Positions 34,984-45,990 of a DNA stretch of 64,000 nt are shown here, piece after piece. Where the stretch lies: contig CM076279.1 of the NCBI GenBank assembly GCA_038380795.1, positions 2,123,001 to 2,187,000 on the forward strand, read 5' to 3'. Source of the stretch: Pyrocephalus nanus (Eukaryota; Chordata; Aves; Passeriformes; Tyrannidae). Made by a program: the position numbers and the translations under genes. Within the stretch, counting starts at the first letter, position 1; each line of letters starts with the position of its first letter. The notes under the pieces are model-generated. The model was not told the DNA's origin, ran no database searches, and saw nothing but the letters and a program-made list of their open reading frames with translations.

Positions 34984-37900
34984 AAGAAAGAAGAAAACAA
35001 GAGAAGGAATGTGTCTCATAAAATCTCATAAAGTAGGAACTTAGTCCAAAATGTCTTGGTACTAATGACAAGGTTGCCATGGCTTTCATTCAACTGTGGA
35101 TCGACACAGCTAAGATAAAGCTGAGATTTTCAGGTCATTCCAGTGTTTCCATGGATTTGCAAGTGGATCTGTATGTTCTGACTCCCTGGCCTGCCTTGAA
35201 AACATCTCCCTCAATGCACTCAAACATCCCTTGTCACCACAGGTTCCCTGGGCAGGTCCAGCTGGGCAGATCCCACTCCCACTGGAGCCACCTCTGTATT
35301 GCAAAGGGAGAAAGGGAAGCAAAACCCCACAGTTCAGTTCCAGCTGTTGTCTTTTGGGAGTGTGGATCCCCCCAGGCCACCCTGCAGTGGCCACTGACCC
35401 ACATCCTCACCTCAAACCCAGCAGCCACGTGCTCAAGCCAGGCTGCCTTCTTCGCTCAGCCCGCTGCTCTGAATTTCCACCCATGCAAAGTCCAAAGCGT
35501 TTTTTTTTATTGCCTATAAACTGCAGGTGCTGAATGTTTGACAAGGCAGGGAGAAAGCCCTGCAGGGAAGAGAAGCAAGAAGGGGTAAGGTGTGGGGTCT
35601 TCAGTGCTTACAGACCGGTGGGCCCATGAAAATCAGCACTAAAATTCCTGCTGGGGGGCACAGGACAAACCACGTGGATGTCACAGACCCTCTGAGAGGT
35701 CCTTCAGACTATTGGGAGCAACAGGAGGGCTCCAGTCCTTTCCATGTGCTGTTGCACAGGGAGAATAGTTCAGTCTGGGGACTGAATAATTCACCAAGAA
35801 ATCAGCTGGCCAGTGTGGAAATCATTTCAACTGAACTGAGCCCTTAGGTATTGCATTAACTGGATCTCTGGGGAAGGATGTGGATTATTGCAGCTGAATA
35901 GAGCCCTTATTTATCAGATGGAAAAAGGTTAATGTCATTTCCTTTCCTCTCCTCCATGGTTTTTCTTACCACATCCCCATTTATGGACAGCATGAGGTGC
36001 AGACAGTGGAGGAACATGTGCTTGATTGTTTAAATGGCCAGAGCTGTTACTTTATGCAGGGGGGGAAGGGGGGTAAGAAATTAAGATTTCTGCTGGTTTC
36101 CTGGGGAGAATTACAGGACTAGGAAACATAAAACACTGAGGAAAGGAAATGGATTGTGGAGCACCTGGTCTTTGATTTGACATCCAAGAGGACCTAAGTG
36201 AAGGAGGGAATTTTTGCATTCTCATCTACTGTGTGTGCATAATGAGAACCAGGATCAAACTAATCTAATATTCTCATTTCATACTTTATAAAGCAAGAGT
36301 GCACTAAGAAAGGTCATTTTTTTTTACTCCTTAATGAAGTTTAAATACAGTTAAATTAAGTTCTGCTAATAAAGAGCCTATGCTTTTTTCTAATTTGCCT
36401 CTGGAGTCTCAAGAGCTGTTGACCTGAAGATAAATATCAGAGCAGTTCAGCCATCTATTATGTTCTTTGTTAATGATGTCAACAAGTTAATTCTAAAGCC
36501 AGTTAAGGAGCAAATTTCCATGCCAAGAAGACTAACAGCAGTGAAAGCTTGGATGAAGAGAAAAAAGCTCTTTTTGTGGGAAAAGACTCAAGACACCCCA
36601 GTATTCTCTAGCACAGTAAATCCTTAGGTAAGGGAGATCCTCCTCCTGTACTAACCAAGATGGGCCTAAACCAGTGTCTGTTGGCAGATATAGAGAGAAG
36701 GACAAGGACTTCTGATCATCTGGGAATTTAAGGATGCCAGGACTTGACTCCCTGTGTGTCAGCCAAGAAAGAGGAGCACGGAATTTGTGCTGGGTTTCTG
36801 ATCACAGCTCCTCATTCCTCTCCGTGCTACAGGAACTCTGAGCACTCAACATCAGTGCCAGGCAGATTTCTCCTTGCCTTGCCATAAATCAAGGATGGTC
36901 TGGGGTCCTCACCACCATATTGTTCCCAGATCCATCAGCAGAACTTAACACCATGCCAGGCCCTGTAAGGAAAGATCTGAATACACCTGTTGGTCTCTGC
37001 CTGCACAGAACTCCAAGATGTGAAGTTCCCTGGGGTCCATCTGCAATTCCTTCCCCTGAATTCAATTCTGTGTTGGAGCAAAACTTGGGCATGAACCTTT
37101 CCATGAAAGAAATCCAGACTGAGGGGGCAATGAGGGTCAGGACTCCTGTGTATTTGCTGTGTGATCCTGAGGTCGCCTTTCTGGCCCCAGCTTTCCATCT
37201 GTGACCCGAGTCAGTGGCATTGCCTTACCTTGCAAAGGTGTCTTGAGGACAGAAAATCAATATTTAGGGGCAGTGCAGCGGGGATGGCTAATTCCAGCTC
37301 TGAATTAAACGGGGAGAGAGATGCCCATTGACTTATGTGGGATTTAGAATGAGCCCTTATTCATTTACATTGGCCCCTGAACAGCCATCTGAGGATAGCA
37401 GGGACTAACTATTAATACTTGGGGGGGTTAAACAATCAGCATCTAAGTTATAATGGAGTAAATGAATGTATGTAGCCAAGGCAACCACATTGTGACTCCT
37501 GAGTTGGCTTCATGGAGTATTTGCAGAGTATGAAAAGAAAGGGCTGAGTACATCTGTTCTTTTTTTTTTTTTTTCCCTTGCCCATAAAGGAACAGCGTTC
37601 CTGGACAACCAAGCAGCAAGATATTACATCAAATAGTCTTTCACATAAGGCCAACCTTGGCTTTGTTATAATTGCTATGTAAATATAATCCCACTCATCA
37701 ATTAAATGCTACTCTGTAAGGCTGGAACATTATACATGTTCATCGGGATGGAATCCCTGTCAATTGAGTTTGCTGCCTCACTATTCATGTGCATTAGCCT
37801 TGGAAAAGAGAATGTGATTGCTTGAATAAATTCAGTCCCTACCTCCTGCATCCCTGGATCAGTTGACAGCGTCAGTCTGACTGTAATATGGACTCAGAAA

Positions 37901-38744
37901 TGTGTTGCCATGGAAATCCTAAATATTCAGTCCTTGGCAGGGGAATTCAAATGGGATCCTTGATAAATAGAAATAGCCCAGCCCTTGCTAACCACAGAGC
38001 TGGCCCCTTGGCCTCGAAGGTGTCACTGAGAATCAGAAAGTTTGGTAGTTTCCAAAGTATTTGAAGAAGAAAACCCCCTCATTTTTCACTAACATTTGTA
38101 CTGGATTCCTCAGTGAGTCAGGAAATCTCCCCCAGAACCTCCCATTGCATATGTACAGTCTCTCCACCACTGTTGCATTATTTTTGAGCTGTCTGGATCC
38201 AGCCAGTTCCACAGGCCAGAGGGTAATTGTTAATGGGCTCTGAGCACTCAGGTATTGCCCTCAGGGTGACCTGTGCCTTGTGTCCCTGCACACCCCCCAG
38301 GGGCCCAGCCAGCGCCTGACCCCTTGTTTTATGGTTATTGCTCTGTGTGACTGAACATTCCCAACAGTTCAGCCCAGCCCTATGGCTGTGCCCTTTCCCT
38401 CAGCAGAGCTGCAAACTTTACAACCCGAAATACAACCCCCCAAATAGGTTTCCCCCTCAAGGGCAGAATCCAGCAGCTGTTCAACAACACCCAACAGCAG
38501 CTGAGCACCGGGAATAACGTGTGTCTCACCTCATTAAGCTCGGGGCAGTGCAGGCTGCAGACCAAGTCTTTGCCCTGGTTGGTAAAGCAGCTCCACAGCC
38601 CATTACTGGGGGCATTAAACACTGCTGGGATACTTTAAATCTCAGTATTTTCTGCAAGGGAGGAGAACCCAAGCTCCATGGAGCATTGTGGACGTTGTCC
38701 ATAGACACTGGGGTGCTGGACTCCAAGGAAGAGCAGTGCAGGTG
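30503..38744. other. Gene-free stretch upstream of KCNJ16
   Basis: No transposon recognised over more than 8 kb, which is unusual even for this window. The A39 tract lies at 34943 and T runs near 37559. The longest open frame (206 codons at 31404-32024) has no recognisable family features. Confidence 0.5.
34943..34981 (+). repeat. A homopolymer, 39 bases
   Basis: The longest homopolymer in the window. It is followed by an A/G-rich stretch and preceded by CCTAAAATT. No recognisable retrocopy or target duplication could be found around it. Run length may also be affected by sequencing error. Confidence 0.9.
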
Positions 38745-39165
38745 GGGAAGGGTCTGGAGCACAAGCACTATGAGATGTGGCTGATGTGGCTCGAGGGGCT
38801 CATCCTGGAGAAAAGGAGGCCCTGGGGGGGACCTTCTGATTCTCTACAACTCCCTGAAAGGAGGATGGAGAGAGGTGGGGATCCACCTCTTCTCCCAGGG
38901 AACAAGTGATTGGACGAAAGGAAACAGCCTCGAGTTGTCCAGGGGGGAGGTTTAGATTGGATATTAGGAGGAATTTCCTCCCCAGAAGCATTGCCCAGCC
39001 CTGGCACAGCTGCCCAGTGGAGTCCCCATCCCTGGAGGGATTTAAAAGCCATGTGGATGTAGCCCCTGGGGACACGCGGTGGTGTCCTTGGCGATGTCGG
39101 GTTTGTGTTGGAATCGATGACCTTAAAGGTCTTTTCCAACCTCAGCGATGCTGTCACTCTATAGC
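38745..39165 (+). mobile_element. CR1 fragment, about 420 bases
   Basis: Sense copy running from GGTCTGGAGCACAAGCAC, through CTACAACTCCCTGAAAGGAG, GGTTTAGATTGGATATTAGG and CCATCCCTGGAGGGATTTAA, to AAAGGTCTTTTCCAACCTCA. It belongs to a subfamily different from the CCATGGCAGG-containing copies. It ends directly at the left border of the CpG-richer patch at 39.2 kb. Confidence 0.9.
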
Positions 39166-39199
39166 AATACAATTCTGGGGGCAGGAACACCCTTTTGAA

Positions 39200-39409
39200 C
39201 AAGTTTTCTTCCGGAAAATGCTGTGGAAGCACTTTGGGCATCGTCTCCCTTCGTGCGAAATGATTTTGAAACAGCGGGGCTGGTCCGGCGCTGTCCCTTC
39301 AGCACCACGGCGGCTGCGGCGGCGCCGGGAGGGAAAACACCCACATCCCCCATCACCGACCGGGCAGAGCTCACCCTTCTGCCCCGGAGAGGCAAGAAAG
39401 GGAAAGGAG

Positions 39410-39448
<39 letters not shown>

Positions 39449-39480
39449 CCTTTCTGGCGGTTGAAATTTCATCTGGTTTC
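39200..39480. promoter_or_regulatory. CpG-richer patch upstream of KCNJ16
   Basis: Contains an ETS-type CTTCCGGAA near 39209 and the run GGCGGCTGCGGCGGCGCCGG near 39310. Further CpGs occur up to CCCCGGAGA near 39382, then the A38 tract, then a GGCGG. It stands out from AT-rich flanks 23 kb upstream of the KCNJ16 coding exon, a distance compatible with a 5' exon or alternative promoter. It is bordered on the left by a CR1 end. No TSS or donor site could be fixed. Confidence 0.35.
39410..39447 (+). repeat. A homopolymer, 38 bases
   Basis: Thirty-eight As preceded by a purine-rich run (GGCAAGAAAGGGAAAGGAG). They lie inside the right half of the CpG-richer patch at 39.2-39.48 kb. No retrocopy is recognised. 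Confidence 0.9.
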
Positions 39481-39924
39481 GTGCTGGAAAACAAATTAAC
39501 CTAAGAGGATTTTCGGAACTGGAGCCGGGAACAAAAGACAAGGTGAAAGTGTTTGAATTTTGAAAATGTGCCCAAGGCCCCAATTAGCAAATCCTTTCAC
39601 TGAATGCTCTTACTAAGCCCTTTCATCAGCACTCAAAGAATACAGAGAAAAGGTATTTTTTTTTCTTTGAAGTAACAGAAAAGATTATCTAAAAACTATT
39701 TTCAGTAAAATATTAGTTTTGCTTTCTCCTCTTCTCAATAAAATGCTTCTGTTCATAGAACTATGCCAAAGAAAACTTAGCAGCCATGCAATCTGTGGAA
39801 CTGATCTGGCAATTTAGATCAAACTATCACTTGGGTTAATGAAAGCTAGAACTTCACTTATTGAAGCCATAAATCTCTGCCAGTCTCCTGAACATTAACA
39901 AGTTGACTTTTGGCTGAGATTGTT

Positions 39925-40110
39925 TCATAGAATCACTGAATCCCAGAGTGGTTTGTTTGACGGGGACCTAAATGATCATCTCATTCCACCCCCTGCCATG
40001 GGCAGGGACACTTTCCATTGTCCAGGTTGCTCCAAGCCCTGTCCAACCTGGCCTTGCACACTTCCAGGGATGGGGAGTCCAAAACCTCTCTGGGAAACCT
40101 TCACATTCCA
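39925..40110 (-). mobile_element. CR1 fragment, 3' part
   Basis: Antisense copy with CATAGAATCACTGAATCCCA at its tail, then CCCCCTGCCATGGGCAGGGA, CCAACCTGGCCTTGCACACT and GGGATGGGGAGTCC. Truncated at about 40110. Confidence 0.93.
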
Positions 40111-41978
40111 TTACTGCAAAAGAGGTTTTATCAGTCCCAGTCTGTGTGTTTGGTTCCAATATCTATAACAGCAAACAGATGCTGCAGGACCTCTCTGCCC
40201 TTCCCTAACATCCATTAATTTTCCTGCTTTCCACCACCCCAGAGTGTTCATCCTTGGTCTCAAGGGATGGCACTCACTACATGATTTCCAAACAGCTTTT
40301 TTTTTGCAGAGCTGGGAGATCCTGAGCAGCTCTGACAGCACAGCAAGGACGGAATTACCAGCAGAGGGGGAGAGTCAGAGAGACACTGGGATTCCAAGGA
40401 ACATCCTCTGAACTCACAGGAAATATTCCCACTGAGCATGTCATTAAAAAGAAGGGAAAGCCTTCCACTAGAGATGTTGGTGAGATATTTTCTCCAATTC
40501 ATTTTCCAGGTCCTGTCCATTATGACAGTTTTCTTTGCTGTCTATAGTCAAGTGTTTATCACTTTTTTTCTAGGCAGTAAAAGAACCCTCAAGAATCATG
40601 ATTAAGATGAAAAAAACCTCCTCCTGGAGCAGAAGGAAGAGGCAGTGAGCAGCTTTAAGCAGAGGCTGCTGTGTGCCAGCCCCTCATGCCCCTGATAAAT
40701 CTGCATTGGATCCTGCTCTCTAAGTCCTTAAGCACATTGTGAAAATGGGACAAATCCTCTTTTGGAATTTACTGACTTAAAAAAAAAAGGAAAAGCACCA
40801 TAATTCCATTTATTTTAACATCATTAGATTCTGAAAAAGAAAGCCTGATCATATCATTGGACAGTGCTATTGTTATTTCTTTGATTACCAGGGCACTTTA
40901 ACACTTGGTGCCACACATTGCTGGGAGCCAGTGGACACTTTTGCTGTGAAGTTTTACAGGAGATGAGGAGCTTTTTTTTTACTTTATCCAGCAGGGAACT
41001 TTCACCAACTCTTAGGAGTGTCCTGTTCTGAGAATTCCAGTTCTCACTGCTCCAGTGGTTCCTTGGCTCCCTGACAAGTTCTTCAGATCCCTCCTTCCCC
41101 TTTTGATGCCAGGGTCTGCACTTCGTAGCACCCAGAACAAGGCAGGCAAATGTGTTTAAAGTCCAATATATGCTTTGTAGAATTGCCAGATTGGAAAAAA
41201 AAAAAAAAAAAAAAAATGCTCAGGAAGTGAGGAAATCTGTGGACTTTTAACAAACATTAAACTCCTGATAAAAAAAAAAAAGATGGCAAATTCATCCTCT
41301 GCTGACCCAGGTCACCTTTGAGCAGGCACAGCGTTCTTTATCAACTTGTCAGTTCTCCCATTCTTTTAGAGAACAGGTTTGTGTTTTGATTTTTTTTTTT
41401 TTTTTGCTTGTTTATCTCTTAATCTTTGAGTCAATTGCAACATCTGCATTTGGCCACTGTAGAAACAGGATCAAAGCTTCCCAACCGACTTCTCACTTAC
41501 TTCCTAACCAAGATTTCCATCTCTTGAAATCCTGCAGCTCCTCAGTTATTTTTTCTGTGTTATGATTTAGATTTTCGTGGTGACTTGGGCCTGTATTGAC
41601 ATTCCTCCAATACATCCTAATTTATTCCACCAATGCTTGGATATCAGGGTCTGCCTCCAAAGGCAGCACAGAGGCAGAAGTTCAGAGAGGAGGATGCTCT
41701 TAAATAATGCATCAGGGCTGAGATGTTTTTTGCTTACATGGAGATCACACCTGTCCTAAAGGATTTAATCCTGGAGTAAAATGGACTTCTGAGCAGCTTG
41801 GAAAAAAGAACAATTTGGTTCTTCTTTCAGCAAAGTTTGTAAACCCCATTTCTATTAAAATGTCATTGTTTCCAAAAAATATGTAATATTTAGCTAATTT
41901 GTAGTTACAATGAACAGCTACTTTTTGGAAGTCTTTAAGTCCTTGTTTTAACCATGTAAATTTATGTCACAGCAAATG

Positions 41979-42004
41979 AAAAAAAAAAAAAAAAAAAAAA
42001 AAAA
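41979..42004 (+). repeat. A homopolymer, 26 bases
   Basis: A simple run. Comparable A runs lie at 41195-41216, 11265-11285, 3551-3567, 16992-17009 and 49438-49457, and T runs at 12918-12940 and 43155-43172. Confidence 0.9.
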
Positions 42005-43512
42005 GGCTTGAGCAAGTGAATCCTTCTCTCTGTATATGAATTTTGAGCCACCACATAGCATATATATACAACATTATTTTAAAACAAATATTCCCACAGT
42101 ATTGACACAGTGACCAGAACAACTCAGATAAGTGCCCCTGTCCCCTCTGTACTCTGCTGGTGGCACCTGCCTCACTGAGGAGTTTTCTTCTAGAAGGAGT
42201 TTTCATTCAGAATTCACTTTACCCAAGAGCAGGTTGATAAAACCAAGGGTGCAGGATGAATGAAAGACAAATGGTACCACTGGTTTGTGCCAGCTCAGAG
42301 AAAGGACCGGTGCAAACACAGATCTTCCCGTGATGGAGATGACGGGAGAAGATGACAAAGACCTTTGCAGACTTGAGCAGTACAGAAAAACTGTTAGGAG
42401 GGGGGGAAAATAGCTGCAGAAACAAGTCTGTTGATGTGGAGAAAAAGGTGGTGGAAAGCAGAGCGTTCTGACTGACCAAACAAACTCCTTGTGCACGCTC
42501 TGGCACTGTGGATAAAGACACTTCTTCGGTTTGAGTACAGTGAGGATGAAATCAGCTGGATGTATCCAGGGATTTAATTTGAAAAGACAGAGTCAAACGT
42601 GGATTGCTGTTGGCAGGTTGTTGTGCCCTGGCAGAACACAGGAATGAGCCCCTGCTCTCCCTTGCACAGGAATGGAAAGGATAAAAAAGGGACTTTACCT
42701 TTGCTTGTGCAGCCACGAGGAAGTCCTCTCAGGGGTCCTTTGTCTCTCGTGTCCAGCAGCTGCGCAACTGTAAAGAAAAACAGGGGCTGGGTTAATAATC
42801 AAGAAAGGAACAAGCTGTAAACTCCAAAGACTCAAGTTAAACATTTACTCCAGATTGTTCTTGTGAGCAAGCTCCGAGGGTCTGCTCAGCAAACTGCTGG
42901 AATCTCGAGAAACAGCTCCCCAGCCCCTTCCCTGCCTCCCCTCAGCACGAACCTGGAGTCCCCTGTGCACATCCAGGTGAGGATTTAAAACATAAGAAGC
43001 AGGAAATACTCCCAGGTAATATAATAGCCCTTCATAATTCACATGGCACTTCAAATATTTACACATGGCCCCGGATTTGGAATAACCCACTGATAGACAA
43101 CTTTAGAATAAACAGGTTCAAGTTTATACTCACATTGTTTTATTTATTCAGACCTTTTTTTTTTTTTTTTTTCTCCTGCAGAAAGCCTTTTGTTTCTGGA
43201 TTAGCATGAGGTTTAAGGTAAAGACTTCCAGTGCAACCTCCTTTTCCATGGAAGTCACAGGGCAGGCAGAATTACAGGTCAGCTCCTGCCAGGCAGATAA
43301 ATGGAAAAAGGGGAGGGTGAAGCTAAGCCTTCACCCCCACACAGAAGCTCTGCAGTGTGGTGACCTTTCAGAAAGTGTATTAGCTCCTCCTTTTCACTCT
43401 TCACTTTGTGTTCAGGCTGTTTATTTAGGCACTTGAAGACTAATGCAGGCACTTAGGGATGAATTAAAGCCATTTGAATTTCTAGGTATGGCTCTTGACC
43501 AGGCAAGGTCAG

Positions 43513-43538
43513 GAGCAGAGCAGAGCAGAGCAGAGCAG
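43513..43538 (+). repeat. (GAGCA)n short microsatellite
   Basis: About five head-to-tail copies of the AGAGC pentamer. Too short to be more than a simple repeat. Confidence 0.85.
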
Positions 43539-44689
43539 ACTGCACTCCCTGCCCAGAGGACTCCTGAACCTTAAATATGAAATGACCTGTGAGAGAAAAC
43601 CGAGCCAACAGCAAATAGTAAGGAGTAAAGAGAGGAGTGAGCTGGTGTAAGGTGGTGTGAGGCTTCTCCAGCTCCCACAGCCTGCTATCCACGGGATAAA
43701 CTTTTGGAAGTTCTGCTAAATCACATTAATCATGATTTTCCTGAATCTATATGCCCCTACTGGGTATTTAGATGCAAGAAGGCAGGTTCACCTCTTTTAA
43801 TGCCAACTCTGCTCTCCAGAACTGCCCTCCAGCAGCTGGGGGAGAGAGGAGGACAACTCCCACAGCTGCACAACATAGGGCAAAACATCCTTTGTCTGCC
43901 TGGTCTGCTCACCCTTTGAGGTGAGACCAGGCTCCTTCTGGATATTTGCACACACCTCATGCAGTGGAATTCCAGTCTCACTCTGGTACTTCTGTAATAC
44001 AAATTAATAACAATAACTAGACTTGACTGCTTGACAAAAAGCAAAATAGTTCGGAAAAAGCTGTCTTAAATCTTTCTATCCCACTTCCCCAGACCAAAAA
44101 AAATCTACAAACGTTATTTCTTTTGGCAGCTGAAACCTAATCCTACCTTGGTTAGCATAACAGAGAGAACAGGAAGCCCTGCAAAGGAATTTTTCATTCC
44201 CTGGGACGTCTTTGATCCCCCTCCCCTCCCTTTTCCTATCAGGTAATTTTCAAATCTCGATGTTTCCACTTAGTCTATGTATCTTCTTGTTTTGTCTACT
44301 TCGGTCAAGTGTTATTTAACTTCCATTTCATGGATGAAAAACTGGTCTGCATTTAGACTCTGCTGTTTTGTAAGCTGGAACCTGAGAACTTCAGAATCCA
44401 AAGGGGAATAGAGCTAAAATTCACAGCCCTGGCTGGTGGAAAACCAATCATTCCTCTGCCTTAGCACAGGCAAGGGGCATTCACACAAATTAGCATTACA
44501 CAGATGCTAAACAAATCCTTTTATAGATATTTACACTTTCACTGTTATACTTTTAGTTATCCCACAGATCACCTTGAAGTATAATAATTTGTAGGGTCTT
44601 CGAAAAATGGGAGGGAGTTTGCTCTTGATTAATAAAATAACTCACAGGTATCCCACCCCATCAGTGAGGAAAAGATGTTCAAAAAAACA

Positions 44690-44785
44690 CGTGGAGGTGG
44701 CACTCGAGGACTTGGTGGTGGTGCTGGTTGATGGTTGGACCTGGTGACCTTAGAGGTCTTTTCCAACCTTAATTCTTTTATGGTT
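44690..44785 (+). mobile_element. Short CR1 3' end
   Basis: Sense remnant with GTGGAGGTGGCACTCGAGGA, GATGGTTGGACCTGGTGACC and TTAGAGGTCTTTTCCAACCT. It is the same subfamily as the copy at 38745. Confidence 0.85.
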
Positions 44786-45024
44786 TTTGGGAAACTTAGT
44801 CTCACTTTATGGCTGGGAAACTCTGTGCAGAGACAAGAAATGCCCTAAACCAATATAATTCTACTTCATTTAAAATTAAAAAAAATCAAGCAAAATGTGA
44901 TCCAAGAGGGAAATTTCAATTAACTTATTCTTTACTCACATACACACAAATCCAGACTACATAAGGCCCCATAACATAATTTTTTTTTATTTTCTAGACC
45001 ATAATACACCCCTCAGGTATACAG

Positions 45025-45118
45025 TAGGATTGTTGAGGTGTCCTGTGCAGGGCCAGGAGCTGGACTTGGATGATCCTTGTGGGTCTCCTCCAACTGAGGA
45101 TATTCCATGAGTTTATGA
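45025..45118 (+). mobile_element. Short CR1 3' end, second subfamily
   Basis: Sense remnant: GTGTCCTGTGCAGGGCCAGG, GATGATCCTTGTGGGTCTCC and GAGGATATTCCATGAGTTTA. It has the same tail type as the copy at 18015 and lies only 240 bases from the preceding CR1 remnant. Confidence 0.87.
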
Positions 45119-45263
45119 CACCTCCCATTTGCTAATAACTATTTGCATGCTTCGAACTTTCTGTTGGAATGATTAACAGTAGTGATTTAGTACAAAAGAA
45201 CGTAATACATAATTATAATGCATTATTTATGTAATCATTTCCATAATACCTGATAACTTAATA

Positions 45264-45315
45264 CATAATAATAATTGCTATCAGTAACAATAATAATAAT
45301 AATTGCTAACAGTAA
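45264..45315 (+). repeat. AT-rich 28-bp duplication with TAA runs
   Basis: AATAATTGCTATCAGTAA and AATAATTGCTAACAGTAA lie 28 bases apart, joined by a (TAA)n run. A local replication-slippage product. Confidence 0.8.
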
Positions 45316-45961
45316 TAAAGAAGTCCTCACTAATAATGAAGAAATATTGCTTGCACTGGCAAATAGTGCTTGATAATCAACAGTATTTCTGTCTTTAATT
45401 CTTTTATTCCAGTCTGTGACTGAAAGCCAGTGGAACAGAGCATGACTTGCTACATGATTATTATTACTGACTGAAGTTAGACTCAAATCTTTTGTATCTC
45501 TCTTTTTCAGCCTCTCATTTTTCTTCTTTACCCAGGGATGGCCAATATTTCTCCTTCCTTCCCTTCTCTGAGCAAAGCTACAACAAAGAGCCGGAAGAAC
45601 TGACTGGAAGGCAGAGCAGATGTATAAATTCCCTCCTCTTTAATGGCTTTAACTTGTGAAAATCCAGCAATGCTTTCATTATTCTGCTGTGCTGTAATAA
45701 CCTGCACATGATGGAGGATGGAAGAGATCAGAAAGCAGATGTAGCAGCTCTTTCTTATTTTTAAGTGAAGTGATAAGCTTGGAAAATGTGAGCCCTCACT
45801 TCCTTGGCTTAGCAGCATTCCCAGGATGAAAAGGCAGACCCTTCTGATGCCCAGCACCACTGTCCTGCAGCTCCCAGTGTTTCCTGGGAGCTTGCACATC
45901 CCCTCCTGTGCTTCTGGGATTGAAAAGGACACAACTGACAGAAAAAAGAATTTGAGTAGGT

Positions 45962-45990
45962 CATTGGAAATAAAAAACAAACAAACAAAC
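45962..45990 (+). repeat. (AAAC)n microsatellite
   Basis: Four to five AAAC units. A second, interrupted AAAC run lies at about 46093-46119. Confidence 0.85.
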
